Assembly: GCA_963699175.1 (NCBI GenBank)
Contig: OY969418.1
Coordinates: 2,356,001-2,420,000, forward strand
Origin: JACPYM01 sp963699175
GTDB taxonomy: Bacteria > Acidobacteriota > Blastocatellia > RBC074
Reading direction: 5' to 3'
Length of the DNA: 64,000 bases
The notes under the pieces are model-generated. The model had not been told where the DNA came from. It did not search any database and saw only the letters and a list, made by a program, of their open reading frames with translations. A program made the position numbers and the translations under genes. This document shows, one piece after another, positions 46,500 to 55,169 of this stretch; position 1 is the stretch's first letter; every line of letters starts with the position of its first letter.

Positions 46500-48639
46500 C
46501 ACAGCAATCGCTCCGTCCACGGCTCCGTCCACAAATGGTGTTCCGGACAATTCAGCCGAGCGCAGAAGATTGCTCAAGGAACTGCAAAAAACCGTCACGC
46601 CGTTCGCCGAGGTGGCAAACACCGCGTTGGCCTATGTCTCTGGGCAAGCGACCCATTGGCTGACCGCCTATCACGGCTGCCCATGTTCGCAAAGCGGCGC
46701 GGTCGCGCCTGCCTGCCCAGACCGGCCCGCGCCGGGGCGCATCTGCTATGTGGTCAATCTCGGTCCAGAGGACACTGATCATCTGGTCGTTTGCCGTGGC
46801 CTGAACCAGATAGGCTGGCCGGCGGCCATCGAATACATGGTTCATTCGATCACCCGTCAGATCGAGATGGAACAGGAGCAAAAGCAACTGTTGGAAGAAC
46901 TGAGCGCATGCTGGGAGAGCCTGGAAGCGGTCTACGAGATCAGTTCGGATTTGGAACTGCTGGGTAAGCCGCGCGAATTAATCGAGCGCATCATCAATCG
47001 AGCGGCCTCCTACCGGGACGGGTTAAAGGTCATTCTCTGGATTGAGCGCGAAGGCCTGCTTTATCCATCGGCGAAGGGGCTGGTCTATCCAGGCCCACTG
47101 CCAAGCCCGAGGCGGCGCGAGGGCGGCCTGGTCGAGAAGGTGATGTCCGAGCGGAACGGCATCATTCTCAATGGCCGTCCCCGGATCGAAATGCAGCACG
47201 AGCTGGAGCCGGAATTCCGCAACGCGACACATCTCGCAATCGTCCCGCTCACTTCCCGGCATAGCAGTCTGGGCGCCTTGGCGGTCTGGCAAGAAGAGGA
47301 TTTTGGTGATTTCGACTCACAAGACATGCGCTTTCTGGCGGCGCTAACACTCCAGGCCGCGATGGTGGTGGAGAATGACCGCTTGCACCGCGCCTCAATC
47401 GAGAGCGAACGGCTGCAGCAAGAGATCGAGATCGGCGCCAAAATTCAGCAGACGCTGCTACTGGGTCTGGTGCCAGGCGACGTCCCCGGTATCAAGGTGG
47501 CGGCGTTGTGCATCCCCTCGCAAATGATTGGCGGCGATTTCTACGACTTCATCAAGCCGCACGACCGTTGTCTGGACGTGATCAGCGGAGACGTGATGGG
47601 CAAGGGGATTCCCGCCGCCTTGGTCGGCGCCGCTACCAAGACCCAGTTCCTGCGGGCCATGAGCCAGTTGCTCTCCTCATCCACGCGCGCAGGCCTGCCC
47701 GAGCCGCATGAAATTGTGGCGTGCGTTCACGCCGAACTGGTCAAACAGCTCATCAACCTGGAAAGTTTCGTCACCCTTTGTTATGCCCGTTTCGATCTGG
47801 ACCAGCAGCGGGTGCACATTGTTGATTGCGGGCATACCCGCACCGTTCGTTACCGCCCGCGTTTGGGCGTCTGCGATCTGCTGCAGGGCGTAAATCTGCC
47901 CCTCGGGTTCATCGAACAGGAAAACTACGAGCAGTCCTCCTTTGAACTGGCGGCCGACGATTTCTTCGTTTTCTATTCGGACGGCTTGACCGAAACGACG
48001 AATGCGGCAGGAGACCCTTTCGGTGAAACGCGCTTGGTGGAACTGGTCACCAGCCATGGCCAACTCGACCCGGAGAAACTGGTGGCCGAGATCCACCGCA
48101 CCGTGATCGCTTTCACTGGCAAAGAGACGTTGGCCGATGACCTGACCTGTGTTGCCGTCAAAATTCTGGAGGCCGTTCATGACCGGCCCGCCGGAACGGC
48201 GCGGTTGGAATGCCTGAGCGATCTCGACAACCTGGAAGCATGCAGAGCATTCGTGCGGCAGGTCTGCCACGAAATAGCCTCCCCGGCGGTGGATGAGGAA
48301 TCAACCAGCCAACTTGAACTTGCGGTTAATGAAGCAGTGGCCAATGTCATGCGGCATGCATACGGCGGACGCCCCGGTCAACCGATTCAGCTTTCCGCGC
48401 AAGCCTTAACTGACCGCCTGGTCTTTCAAATCCGCCATCGCGGAGCGTCTTTTGATCCTGCTGACGTACCGGTCCCGGTGTTCGATCGTTCCCAAGACGG
48501 CGGGCTCGGATTATTCATTATTGCCCAATCTGTTAATGAAGTTTCCTATACCAGCGATGAGCAAGGGGGGAACTGCATCTCTTTAGTCAAACAAATCAAA
48601 CAAGGAAACCAAGATGGAAGTAACACTGGAAAAGATTGA
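46486..48639 (+). CDS. GAF-PP2C (SpoIIE) phosphatase fused to an RsbW-type kinase domain
   Basis: This 717-residue protein has a Cys-containing N-terminal region (HGCPCSQSG) and a GAF-like domain (about 160-300). A linker helix IGAKIQQTLL typical of RsbU proteins precedes a PP2C/SpoIIE domain with metal-ligand motifs GGDFYDF, SGDVMGKGIPAAL and DDLTCVAVK. The last ~135 residues are an RsbW/SpoIIAB-type HATPase (LAVNEAVANVMRHAYGG; GGLGLFII). It can be expected both to phosphorylate and to dephosphorylate a STAS partner, which is encoded next with a 26-base overlap. The ATG at 46486 has a near-perfect AAGGAGG six bases upstream. It overlaps the receiver gene by 14 bases. Confidence 0.9.
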   Translation: MKPHNTAIAPSTAPSTNGVPDNSAERRRLLKELQKTVTPFAEVANTALAYVSGQATHWLTAYHGCPCSQSGAVAPACPDRPAPGRICYVVNLGPEDTDHLVVCRGLNQIGWPAAIEYMVHSITRQIEMEQEQKQLLEELSACWESLEAVYEISSDLELLGKPRELIERIINRAASYRDGLKVILWIEREGLLYPSAKGLVYPGPLPSPRRREGGLVEKVMSERNGIILNGRPRIEMQHELEPEFRNATHLAIVPLTSRHSSLGALAVWQEEDFGDFDSQDMRFLAALTLQAAMVVENDRLHRASIESERLQQEIEIGAKIQQTLLLGLVPGDVPGIKVAALCIPSQMIGGDFYDFIKPHDRCLDVISGDVMGKGIPAALVGAATKTQFLRAMSQLLSSSTRAGLPEPHEIVACVHAELVKQLINLESFVTLCYARFDLDQQRVHIVDCGHTRTVRYRPRLGVCDLLQGVNLPLGFIEQENYEQSSFELAADDFFVFYSDGLTETTNAAGDPFGETRLVELVTSHGQLDPEKLVAEIHRTVIAFTGKETLADDLTCVAVKILEAVHDRPAGTARLECLSDLDNLEACRAFVRQVCHEIASPAVDEESTSQLELAVNEAVANVMRHAYGGRPGQPIQLSAQALTDRLVFQIRHRGASFDPADVPVPVFDRSQDGGLGLFIIAQSVNEVSYTSDEQGGNCISLVKQIKQGNQDGSNTGKD

Positions 48640-48952
48640 TAACGTCACGGTCATCGCCCTGCCGGGAGAGAGCCTGGATGCGAGTAACACCAAGGAATTC
48701 AAGCGCGACATCATACCAGCGCTCGAAGGGCAGTCGCGGGTGATCTTCGATATGGGTAGATTGAAATTTGTAGATAGCTCAGGACTCGGCGCGATTCTCT
48801 CGTGCTTGCGGCAACTGAACGCGAGCGGGGGAGATTTGAAGTTGAGCGGCATGTTGAAACCTGTCCGGGCGCTCTTCGAGCTTGTCCGCATGCATCGCAT
48901 CTTCGACATCTACAATACGAAGGAAGAAGCTGTCGCCGCGTTCCGGCAATAG
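48614..48952 (+). CDS. STAS-domain anti-sigma factor antagonist
   Basis: This is a 112-residue single STAS domain. The region RLKFVDSSGLGAI contains Asp54-Ser55-Ser56, one of whose serines is the usual phosphorylation site. In SpoIIAA/RsbV/HsbA systems the unphosphorylated form binds a partner (anti-sigma factor or other effector). It overlaps the PP2C/kinase gene by 26 bases, so that protein is its probable converter. No sigma or anti-sigma gene is in the window, so the final target is unknown and could be an enzyme. Confidence 0.92.
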   Translation: MEVTLEKIDNVTVIALPGESLDASNTKEFKRDIIPALEGQSRVIFDMGRLKFVDSSGLGAILSCLRQLNASGGDLKLSGMLKPVRALFELVRMHRIFDIYNTKEEAVAAFRQ

Positions 48953-49003
48953 CCATTCCTCCTGACCTGAGCGCGGCAGAGAGCCGCAAGGAGTTGAGAA
49001 AAG

Positions 49004-50161
49004 ATGAAAGCAATCATCCTGGCTGCCGGCAAGGGCGCGCGCGTCCGTCCTCTTACCAATTCACTGCCCAAGCCGATGATCCCGATCTTGAACAAACCGG
49101 TCATGGAATTGCTGGTTGACCTGCTGGCTCTCCACGAGGTTCGAAAGATCATGGTCAACACCAGCTATCTACCCACGGCGATTGAGAACTATTTCCGGCA
49201 TGGCGATCGATTCGGGGTTGAAATGGCCTATTCGTTCGAAGGTCGTCTTGAAAATGGTCATTTGCTGGACGAACCGGTTGGTTCGGCGGGAGCGATCCGC
49301 CGGATTCAGGATCATTCGGGGTTCTTCGACGAAACGTTTGTTGTGCTCTGCGGCGATGCCGTGATTGACCTGGACCTCACCGCTTTGCTCCGATTCCACC
49401 GCGAAAAAAAGGCGACAGTAACCATTGCCCTGGCGGAGGTCCCGCGCGACCAGGTTTCCAACTACGGAGTGGTCGTGATGGATCAGGACAGCAGGATCAC
49501 CGAGTTTCAGGAGAAGCCGCCGGTTGAATCGGCCAGGAGCACCACGGCCAACATCGGGATCTATATTTTCGAGCCGGAAGTGATTGACCACATTCCTTCC
49601 GGCGTGGCCTATGATATCGGCGGCGAACTTTTTCCCAAGCTGGTTGCTGAAGGGCGCGCGCTTTGCGGCGCGACACTGCCATTTCAATGGCTGGACATCG
49701 GCAAGCTTTCTGATTACCACCGCGTGGCCGGGATGGCGTTGCGCGGTGAAGTCCACAGAGTGCTGATCCCCGGAACGCAGATCGCCGAGGGAGTATGGGT
49801 AGGCTTGAACGTTCGCCTTGACCTGCGGCAATCAAGGATCGTTCCCCCGGTCTGCATCGGCGGCAGCGTCACCATCGAACCGGGCAGCACCATCATCGGA
49901 CCAGCGATGATCGGCCCTGGCTGTGTGATTGAATCCGGATCCCACATCGAAAACAGTCTGATCTTCGATTACACACGTATCGGTTCTTCGGCCCATGTCG
50001 AAAACACGATAGTCAGCGGTGGGTATGCGGTGGATTCCGAAGGGACAGTCGTTGACATTGCACAGAGCAACATTGATTGGGTGATCGCTGATGCGCGTAG
50101 CGCGAAGAAGATGTTGACTCACGAGCAGGGGCAACTTCTTCAGATGCTCCAGGAATGGTAA
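49004..50161 (+). CDS. Sugar-1-phosphate nucleotidyltransferase (mannose-1-P guanylyltransferase-like)
   Basis: This 385-residue enzyme has the intact signature ILAAGKGARVRPLTNSLPKPMIP at 5-27, VLCGDAVIDLD with the metal-binding Asp, and the NIGIY strand. From about residue 255 hexapeptide repeats form a left-handed beta-helix. The layout matches GMPP/RmlA-type enzymes that make NDP-sugars from sugar-1-phosphates. The nucleotide cannot be assigned with certainty. Unlike the degenerate relative at 10702-12291, all catalytic motifs are present. It is placed after the STAS gene and before an acetyltransferase and a GT4, linking the sensory operon to polysaccharide synthesis. Confidence 0.88.
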   Translation: MKAIILAAGKGARVRPLTNSLPKPMIPILNKPVMELLVDLLALHEVRKIMVNTSYLPTAIENYFRHGDRFGVEMAYSFEGRLENGHLLDEPVGSAGAIRRIQDHSGFFDETFVVLCGDAVIDLDLTALLRFHREKKATVTIALAEVPRDQVSNYGVVVMDQDSRITEFQEKPPVESARSTTANIGIYIFEPEVIDHIPSGVAYDIGGELFPKLVAEGRALCGATLPFQWLDIGKLSDYHRVAGMALRGEVHRVLIPGTQIAEGVWVGLNVRLDLRQSRIVPPVCIGGSVTIEPGSTIIGPAMIGPGCVIESGSHIENSLIFDYTRIGSSAHVENTIVSGGYAVDSEGTVVDIAQSNIDWVIADARSAKKMLTHEQGQLLQMLQEW

Positions 50162-50197
50162 TTCGAAGGTGGCGTACGCCGATGGAGCGGGCAAGAA

Positions 50198-50740
50198 ATG
50201 TTTGAGAACATTCGACAGGACTGGGAAACATACGAGAAAGACGTTACCAGGCAGGGGCTTTGGGTGATGATTGTCTATCGGTTCGGCAGATGGCGAGACA
50301 ATATCCAGCCAAGGCTGCTACGCCTGCCATTTTCCTTCATTTACAAAGTGCTAAAGCTACTCAGCCAAATCCTGACGGGAATTGATCTGCCCTGCCAGGT
50401 GGTGCTGGGCCAGCGCTTCAGGATCGAACATTTCGGCGGCATCATCATCAGTGGTGACGCCGTCTTCGGCAATGATGTGACCATTCGCAATGGAGTTACT
50501 GTCGGGCTTCGGCGCACTGGAATCCGTGGCGCCCCAGTGATCGGAAATCGTGTTGACATTGGCGCGGGGGCCAAAATCCTCGGCGACATCCGGATCGGAG
50601 ATGACGTTGCCATCGGAGCCAATGCTGTAGTGCTAACTGATGTGCCGGCAAATTCGATTGCGATTGGCGTGCCAGCCATCATCAAAGCTAGAAAGGCTGC
50701 CGCTGAATCACTGTTGGCAAGACAGTCTATTGCTGATTGA
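50198..50740 (+). CDS. Serine-acetyltransferase-like hexapeptide transferase
   Basis: This 180-residue protein has a helical N-terminus (FENIRQDWETYEKD) as in CysE-like enzymes. Hexapeptide repeats follow, with the active-site-type His in IEHFGGIIISGDAVFG, then NGVTVGLRRTG and IGANAVVLTDVPANSIAIGVPAII. Proteins of this length in polysaccharide clusters usually acetylate sugars rather than serine. CysE proper is longer. The stop lies 5 bases before the next start. Confidence 0.85.
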   Translation: MFENIRQDWETYEKDVTRQGLWVMIVYRFGRWRDNIQPRLLRLPFSFIYKVLKLLSQILTGIDLPCQVVLGQRFRIEHFGGIIISGDAVFGNDVTIRNGVTVGLRRTGIRGAPVIGNRVDIGAGAKILGDIRIGDDVAIGANAVVLTDVPANSIAIGVPAIIKARKAAAESLLARQSIAD

Positions 50741-50745
50741 ATGAT

Positions 50746-51984
50746 ATGGCAACGCAACTCAGGCTGTTTTATGCCGCTGGCCCCGGCAACATCATCGGAA
50801 CATATCGCCACTGGAAAAATGGGCAGGACGACCCTTCGCAGGTCGCGCTAACCTATAGCGGGCAGTTTTACGACTTGTGTAGCGAACTGGGCGCGCAAGG
50901 GTACGCCGTGGCCATGCATCCGCAGCGAGAACTGATCTGCGATGGACAATTCAAGCTCGAACATTTGCCCAGACCGTGGCCGCAAGCGCGCGGTATTTTC
51001 TATCACTTGATGATGGTCTGCTACGGATTGCTGATCGTTGCGCGGGTCTTGCGGTTCCGGGCCAGCGCGGCGGTCATTGCCGAAGGCACGACGCACTGGT
51101 TTGTGCTCTCGCTGTTGGCCGTGTGCGGCATGCGAGTCATCCCCGCACTGCATTGCGTGCTGTGGCCGAAGTTTCATCCACCTGGCCGCGCGCAACGTTT
51201 GCTGAATCGCCTGAATGGCTCGTTTTTCCGGCGGCAGGCGTGGACGATTTTGAGCGCGTCGCAAGACATCAATCGGCAAGTCGAACAGATCACGAGTGGC
51301 AAGTCGCGCCCGGTCATAAATTTTCTGCCGACCTACCGGCGCGAAACGTTCGCTGGGGTGCCCCGGCCGCGCCACGATGGCCAATCCTTTCACGTATTGT
51401 TTGCCGGACGCATCGAACGCGACAAGGGCGTTTTTGACTTGCTGGAGATCGCGCAACGCTTTTCTGATGAAGGACGCACGAAGATCGAATTTGACCTGTG
51501 CGGCAGCGGTTCTGCGCTGGAAGAACTGCATGTGGCTGCGCAGAGTGTAGAACACATCTTTCACCTTCGCGGTTATTGCCAGAAGCCGCAGATGCGGGTG
51601 ATGCTTGAGCGCGCGCACGCGCTGATCGTGCCCACCACTACCAGCTTTGTCGAAGGTTTCAACCAGGTTGTGGTTGAAGGCGTGCTGGCTGGACGGCCGG
51701 TGATCACTTCTTCCGTCTGTCCGGCGCTCGAATATGTGCGCAATGCCGTAGTCGAAGTCGCGCCGGGCGATGTTCGAGGCTACGGCGATGCCATTCTGGC
51801 CTTGCAAACCAGCCATCAGTTTTACGAACAGAAACGGTTGGCCTGTGCTGGTTATCAGGAAAAGTTCTATGCCTCTGCAGAAAGCTGGGCAGCGGCTTTA
51901 CAGCAGGCTGTTGGAGAGCAGGCATTTTCGGCCGCAAGCCTTGAAAGGGGCAAGTCATCCGAAGATATCGAAAATGTCGTCTGA
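50746..51984 (+). CDS. GT4 glycosyltransferase
   Basis: This 412-residue GT-B protein has an N-terminal domain with hydrophobic segments near 75-130. The C-terminal domain has VLFAGRIERDKGVFDLLE, DLCGSGSALEEL and the EX7E motif in EGFNQVVVEGVLAGRPV. It is the last recognisable gene of the rightward operon, directly before the IS-rich island. ATG 50746 is preferred; a TTG at 50737 overlaps the upstream stop. The substrate is unknown. Confidence 0.88.
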   Translation: MATQLRLFYAAGPGNIIGTYRHWKNGQDDPSQVALTYSGQFYDLCSELGAQGYAVAMHPQRELICDGQFKLEHLPRPWPQARGIFYHLMMVCYGLLIVARVLRFRASAAVIAEGTTHWFVLSLLAVCGMRVIPALHCVLWPKFHPPGRAQRLLNRLNGSFFRRQAWTILSASQDINRQVEQITSGKSRPVINFLPTYRRETFAGVPRPRHDGQSFHVLFAGRIERDKGVFDLLEIAQRFSDEGRTKIEFDLCGSGSALEELHVAAQSVEHIFHLRGYCQKPQMRVMLERAHALIVPTTTSFVEGFNQVVVEGVLAGRPVITSSVCPALEYVRNAVVEVAPGDVRGYGDAILALQTSHQFYEQKRLACAGYQEKFYASAESWAAALQQAVGEQAFSAASLERGKSSEDIENVV

Positions 51985-52129
51985 ACGTTATTGCTCCAAA
52001 AAATCTTCTTGTTACTTCAGCGATGGGCGTTAATAGTGATTCGCTTTTCACAATCTGGTCGGCCACACGGGACCCTTCACCGCGCAAGAACGCGGGCGCG
52101 GCATCCGACTACTAGACCTCTTGCGAAAG

Positions 52130-52232
52130 TCAGAGCTGTTCTTTGAGTTCATAGTTGTAGATAGCCGCATTCAAGTTGACGCGCAAACCGGAGCGGCGGC
52201 GGCGATTGCGGTAGCGCTCCAGCAAAATGGGG
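52130..52232 (-). pseudogene. IS5-type transposase C-terminal fragment
   Basis: The minus strand encodes 33 residues, ILLERYRNRRRRSGLRVN then AAIYNYELKEQL, ending in TGA at 52130. This is the usual C-terminal end of IS5/IS4-group transposases. It is cut off exactly where the left inverted repeat of the IS256-type element begins (52233). The sequence after the stop, CTTTCGCAAGAGGTC, looks like that IS's terminal repeat. Confidence 0.75.
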
Positions 52233-53070
52233 GATGTCAGCTATTTTGTGTAAACGGCATTGACAATGTTAAGGCTGGACTGGTGCCAGCCCAGCCAACC
52301 GTAAACGATTTTCAAAGAGAATGGCAAACTGCTGCAAAGCCGCTTTCCAGTGCTTGATCGGCATCGTCCATTTGCGGCTGACCTGTTCCAGCCCCAGATA
52401 GACCAGCCGGTAGACGGCTTCGTCGTTGGGGAAGGCGCTGCGCCCTTTGAGCAGCTTGCGCAGACTGAAGTTGAGCGACTCGATCACGTTGGTCGTGTAG
52501 ACCGCCCGGCGAATTTCCGCCGACAATTCGAACATCGGTTTGATGCGCGCCCAATTGACCCGCCAGGACTTGGCGATCAACGGATACGGCTTGTCCCACT
52601 TAACTTGAAAGGCCTCTAGCGCGCGCAGCGCCTCGCTCTCAGTCGCGGCCTGGTAGATTGTTTTCAAATCTGCGGCAACTTGTTTGCTATCCTGGTCGCT
52701 GGTCATGTGTAAGCAATGGCGCACCAAATGCACGACGCAGGTTTGCACGGTGGTGTTGGGGAAGACGCTCACGACCGCTTCGGGCAAGCCCTTCAGCCCG
52801 TCACAGCACAGAATCAGGATGTCTTGCAGACCGCGTGTTTGTAGCTCAGTCAGCACTTGCAACCAGAACTTGGCGCCTTCACCCTGCGCTAACCAGAGAC
52901 CGAGCAGTTCCTTCCGTCCCTCCAAATTGACGCCGACCGCCACATAGAGTGCTTTGTTGACCACGTGCCCATCGTCACGCACTTTCAAGTGCAAAGCGTC
53001 GAGATAAACAATCGGCTCTCTCACCGAAGTGAGAATTCAAGTTGTCCGCTTACACATAATTTCTGACACC
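52233..53070. mobile_element. Internally deleted IS256-type element with both inverted repeats
   Basis: Imperfect 25-base terminal repeats lie at 52233-52257 and 53046-53070; they agree at about 20 of 25 positions when one is reversed. Between them is only the C-terminal two-thirds of an IS256-family transposase on the minus strand. A full element is about 1.3 kb and this one is 838 bases, so about 0.5 kb encoding the transposase N-terminus was lost. The flanks show no matching target duplication. It may be mobilisable in trans because both ends remain. Confidence 0.75.
52269..53024 (-). pseudogene. IS256-family transposase, N-terminally truncated
   Basis: The open frame has 251 residues, against about 400 for the family. 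It keeps the catalytic core: Asp9 in VYLDALHLKVRDD, Asp75 in ILCCDGLKGLPEA and Glu182 in TTNVIESLNFSLRK form the DDE triad. The ~150-residue N-terminal DNA-binding part is missing. An in-frame stop lies just upstream, so the protein could start only at the GTG at 53024. Transposition by this copy alone is unlikely. Confidence 0.85.
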
Positions 53071-53161
53071 CTCTGGACGCATCACATTGCGACGGTTTAC
53101 AACACGCTCAATTGGCTCAAAGATACACATAATTTCTGACACCCTCTGGACGCATCACATT
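53051..53161. repeat. 38-bp direct repeat spanning an IS end and abiE-like coding sequence
   Basis: The 38 bases at 53051-53088 (beginning TACACATAATTTCTGACACC and ending ATCACATT) recur exactly at 53124-53161. Each copy consists of the IS256-type terminal repeat joined to the last codons of the AbiEi-like gene. The first copy is the right end of the IS remnant; the second has an IS end with no IS attached. This points to a duplication or recombination event at the insertion site. Confidence 0.85.
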
Positions 53162-53772
53162 GGCGACGCGGCAAATCACGGCATAATGCCAAATTTCATC
53201 CATCGTTGCGCGACGCTCACGGCGACATTCGCGCAATGCTTCGAGCGCGACATCGAGGCCAATTTTATTGCGATACTTGAAGCAATCCGCCACCGTCTTC
53301 GCCGGGTTATAAACGCGCATCGTGACGCCTTCGATAATGTGCTCTTCGATCCCTTCGCTCAGCGCCGCGCCGGAGAAGCGCACAATGCGTAACGGCGGCG
53401 CGTCCACTTTCGGTCGCCGAGCCTTGCGGTCAATTGCCAGCCAAACTTCAAACGGGGCCTGTGTCGTCAGTTCGTGGAAACGTAGCGCCGAGAGCAGGCA
53501 AACGACACCATTTGGGACCCGCTTGCAAGCTTCGGCGAAGCTGTGTTGCTCGGTGATTTCAGCGTCGGGCAGTGTATATAGCCCACGTCCCGCACGCCCA
53601 ACGAGTCCTTGTTTGAGCAGCCGTTGCAGATGTGCGCGAGGCAGGCCGCCACTACCAGATCACGCGGACGGATTACACTCGTTTGCCGCACTGCTTCCAA
53701 TGTTCGCTCTACGCCAGACGGCCTTGTTACCCTGGGTGCACTCTTCTTCCCAGCTTTTTTGATGGTCTTCAT
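53117..53772 (-). pseudogene. AbiEi-type antitoxin/transcription regulator, frameshifted
   Basis: From the ATG at 53772 the minus strand starts MKTIKKAGKKSAP and reaches ...TSVIRPRDLV. The matching continuation LPRAHLQRLLKQGLVG is in another frame, so there is a one- or two-base indel near 53640. The second frame then gives GRGLYTLPDAEITEQHSFAEA and PAKTVADCFKYRNKIGLDVAL, typical of AbiEi antitoxin-type proteins. The C-terminus should read VANVMRPYL but runs into an IS end after VANVMRP. No AbiEii toxin gene is present beside it; the IS remnant lies where it might have been. Confidence 0.75.
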
Positions 53773-53936
53773 AATGTCGGCTCTTATCAAAATGTGCCGA
53801 CGTTTTGTATCACTACCGCCTAGACTGGTCAACAAGAGAATCAGCCAAACGAGTCTACGATGCAGAGGAGGCATCACACTCAGGCGCGCCAACACGTCAG
53901 TCTTGCTGAACGGCCTCGCGTTCATCCTATAAAACG

Positions 53937-54293
53937 TCATTCCGGTGAAGAAAACGAACTGCACCAGATGATCCTTCCTTCACGCAGGAAAAAATGACTG
54001 CGGCAACCCTGTGTGCGCCAAACGGAAGGGTGCAAAGAGATTGTTCCGTTCTTATGCCGGATGATCTCCCATCTTGGATGCCCATCAGGCAAAAGGCTCA
54101 TGTGCAGTGTTGCGCCACAACCACACGGGCAGATCATCGCGGCGAACCAGAGATAGGGGCCTTCGCCGACCAAATAGACGGTTTTCGCATCGAGTTCATC
54201 GGGTAATTCCTCAATGCTTACGGTCTGAAGTGGTGCCGGAGCGCGCCTGATCCAGCGTCGAAATCTGCCCCAGAGATTCCACAACCAACTCAT
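53937..54293 (-). CDS. DUF6527 (BubE-like) component of a bacterial ubiquitin-like system
   Basis: This 118-residue protein begins with a Trp/Arg-rich segment. The family core follows: IEELPDELDAKTVYLVGE, LWFAAMICPCGCGATLH, HPSVWRTQGCRSHFFLREG and IIWC. Cys55, Cys57, Cys59, Cys97 and Cys111 could bind zinc. Proteins of this kind are found beside E2- and JAB-E1-type genes in bacterial ubiquitin-like conjugation operons; I recall the family name DUF6527/BubE but could not check it. Its ATG overlaps the stop of the JAB-E1 gene by 4 bases. The frame looks complete even though both upstream partners are broken. Its own function is not established. Confidence 0.8.
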   Translation of the reverse strand: MSWLWNLWGRFRRWIRRAPAPLQTVSIEELPDELDAKTVYLVGEGPYLWFAAMICPCGCGATLHMSLLPDGHPRWEIIRHKNGTISLHPSVWRTQGCRSHFFLREGRIIWCSSFSSPE

Positions 54294-55169
54294 GCCGCCG
54301 ACTCCTTTTCGCTTAATGCTGGCATATCGAGTAGCGGTCTGACATCACCACGTCCGGCGTGCTTCGCCAGCACTAGACAAGGCGCGCCATCGGGGTCTTG
54401 AATGACCCTTGCCTGCGTCAATTGGCCTCTTCACCCGGGCGTCTTCAATCGTGGCATTGAGGATGCGGTTGAGGTTTTTTTCTTCAACCACATCGGGGTC
54501 AACTAGAACAAGCCTGCCGACTCCCAACCGCGTGAGCTGCTCAACGACCGGACTGCCTGTGCCAGAGCAGCCGACTACAGCAACCGACAGGCGCTGGAGC
54601 AGGTCGGTCGTGCCTGAGCCAAAAGCCTGCGCATGCCGTCGAGTAAATTCGGGAACTTGAGTTGCCCCACTGTCTGCGTGCCAAAAGTGCAGGTCATCGC
54701 CAACGACCGAAACGACTGGGATAGAAGCGAATTCACCTGCTACCCCAACTGTTCGGGCGAAGATGCGTCCGTCCGGAAGCATGACCGCGCTCGCGTGCGG
54801 ATAATCGTGATCCATCCAACCGTGGACTGACCGGAAGAGGTCACGGTCCGATTGGTCATCGTATTCAGAAAATCTATCCAACCCGCCAGGGTGGCTGTGA
54901 ATTTTGAGAATAGAAAAGCCCTGCCGTGCCGCCTCTGCCAGCAACGGCATGAGCAATTGTGTTGACCATGTGACCCGATCCGGGGTGCGGATTGAGCATT
55001 GATCGTATGGGACAGTGACGACATGGCGGACGGTCAGACAGTGGCGCGAGCTTCCCGCACGACGGCCGCAGAGCGCTAGTGCTACCGCTTCGTTGCCGTC
55101 GCCGGGAAATAAGTGCGCTTTCAACTGCGCGTGCTGTTTACCGGTGAGGCGGAGTGTTAGGTTCATCAT
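54290..55169 (-). pseudogene. JAB deubiquitinase-like / E1 (ThiF) fusion, with internal deletion
   Basis: The first 249 codons are intact. A JAB/JAMM peptidase domain has the metal-site set Glu27, His91-x-His93-Pro and Ser101-x-x-Asp104. A ThiF/E1 adenylation domain has VVGCSGTGSPV, VLVDPDVVE and the Arg of NLNR at 235. After RVKRP, near 54420, the frame breaks. A different frame then gives QDPDGAPCLVLAKHAGRGDV and ends at a TGA overlapping the next ATG. This second part matches the C-terminal tail of the same protein type, so an out-of-frame deletion removed the rest of the E1 domain, including its likely catalytic Cys region. The ATG directly follows the E2 stop. Confidence 0.8.

Noticed and set aside
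50848..51816. 322-residue minus-strand frame
   Set aside because: Antisense to a GT4 gene with clear motifs; its translation shows no recognisable domain.
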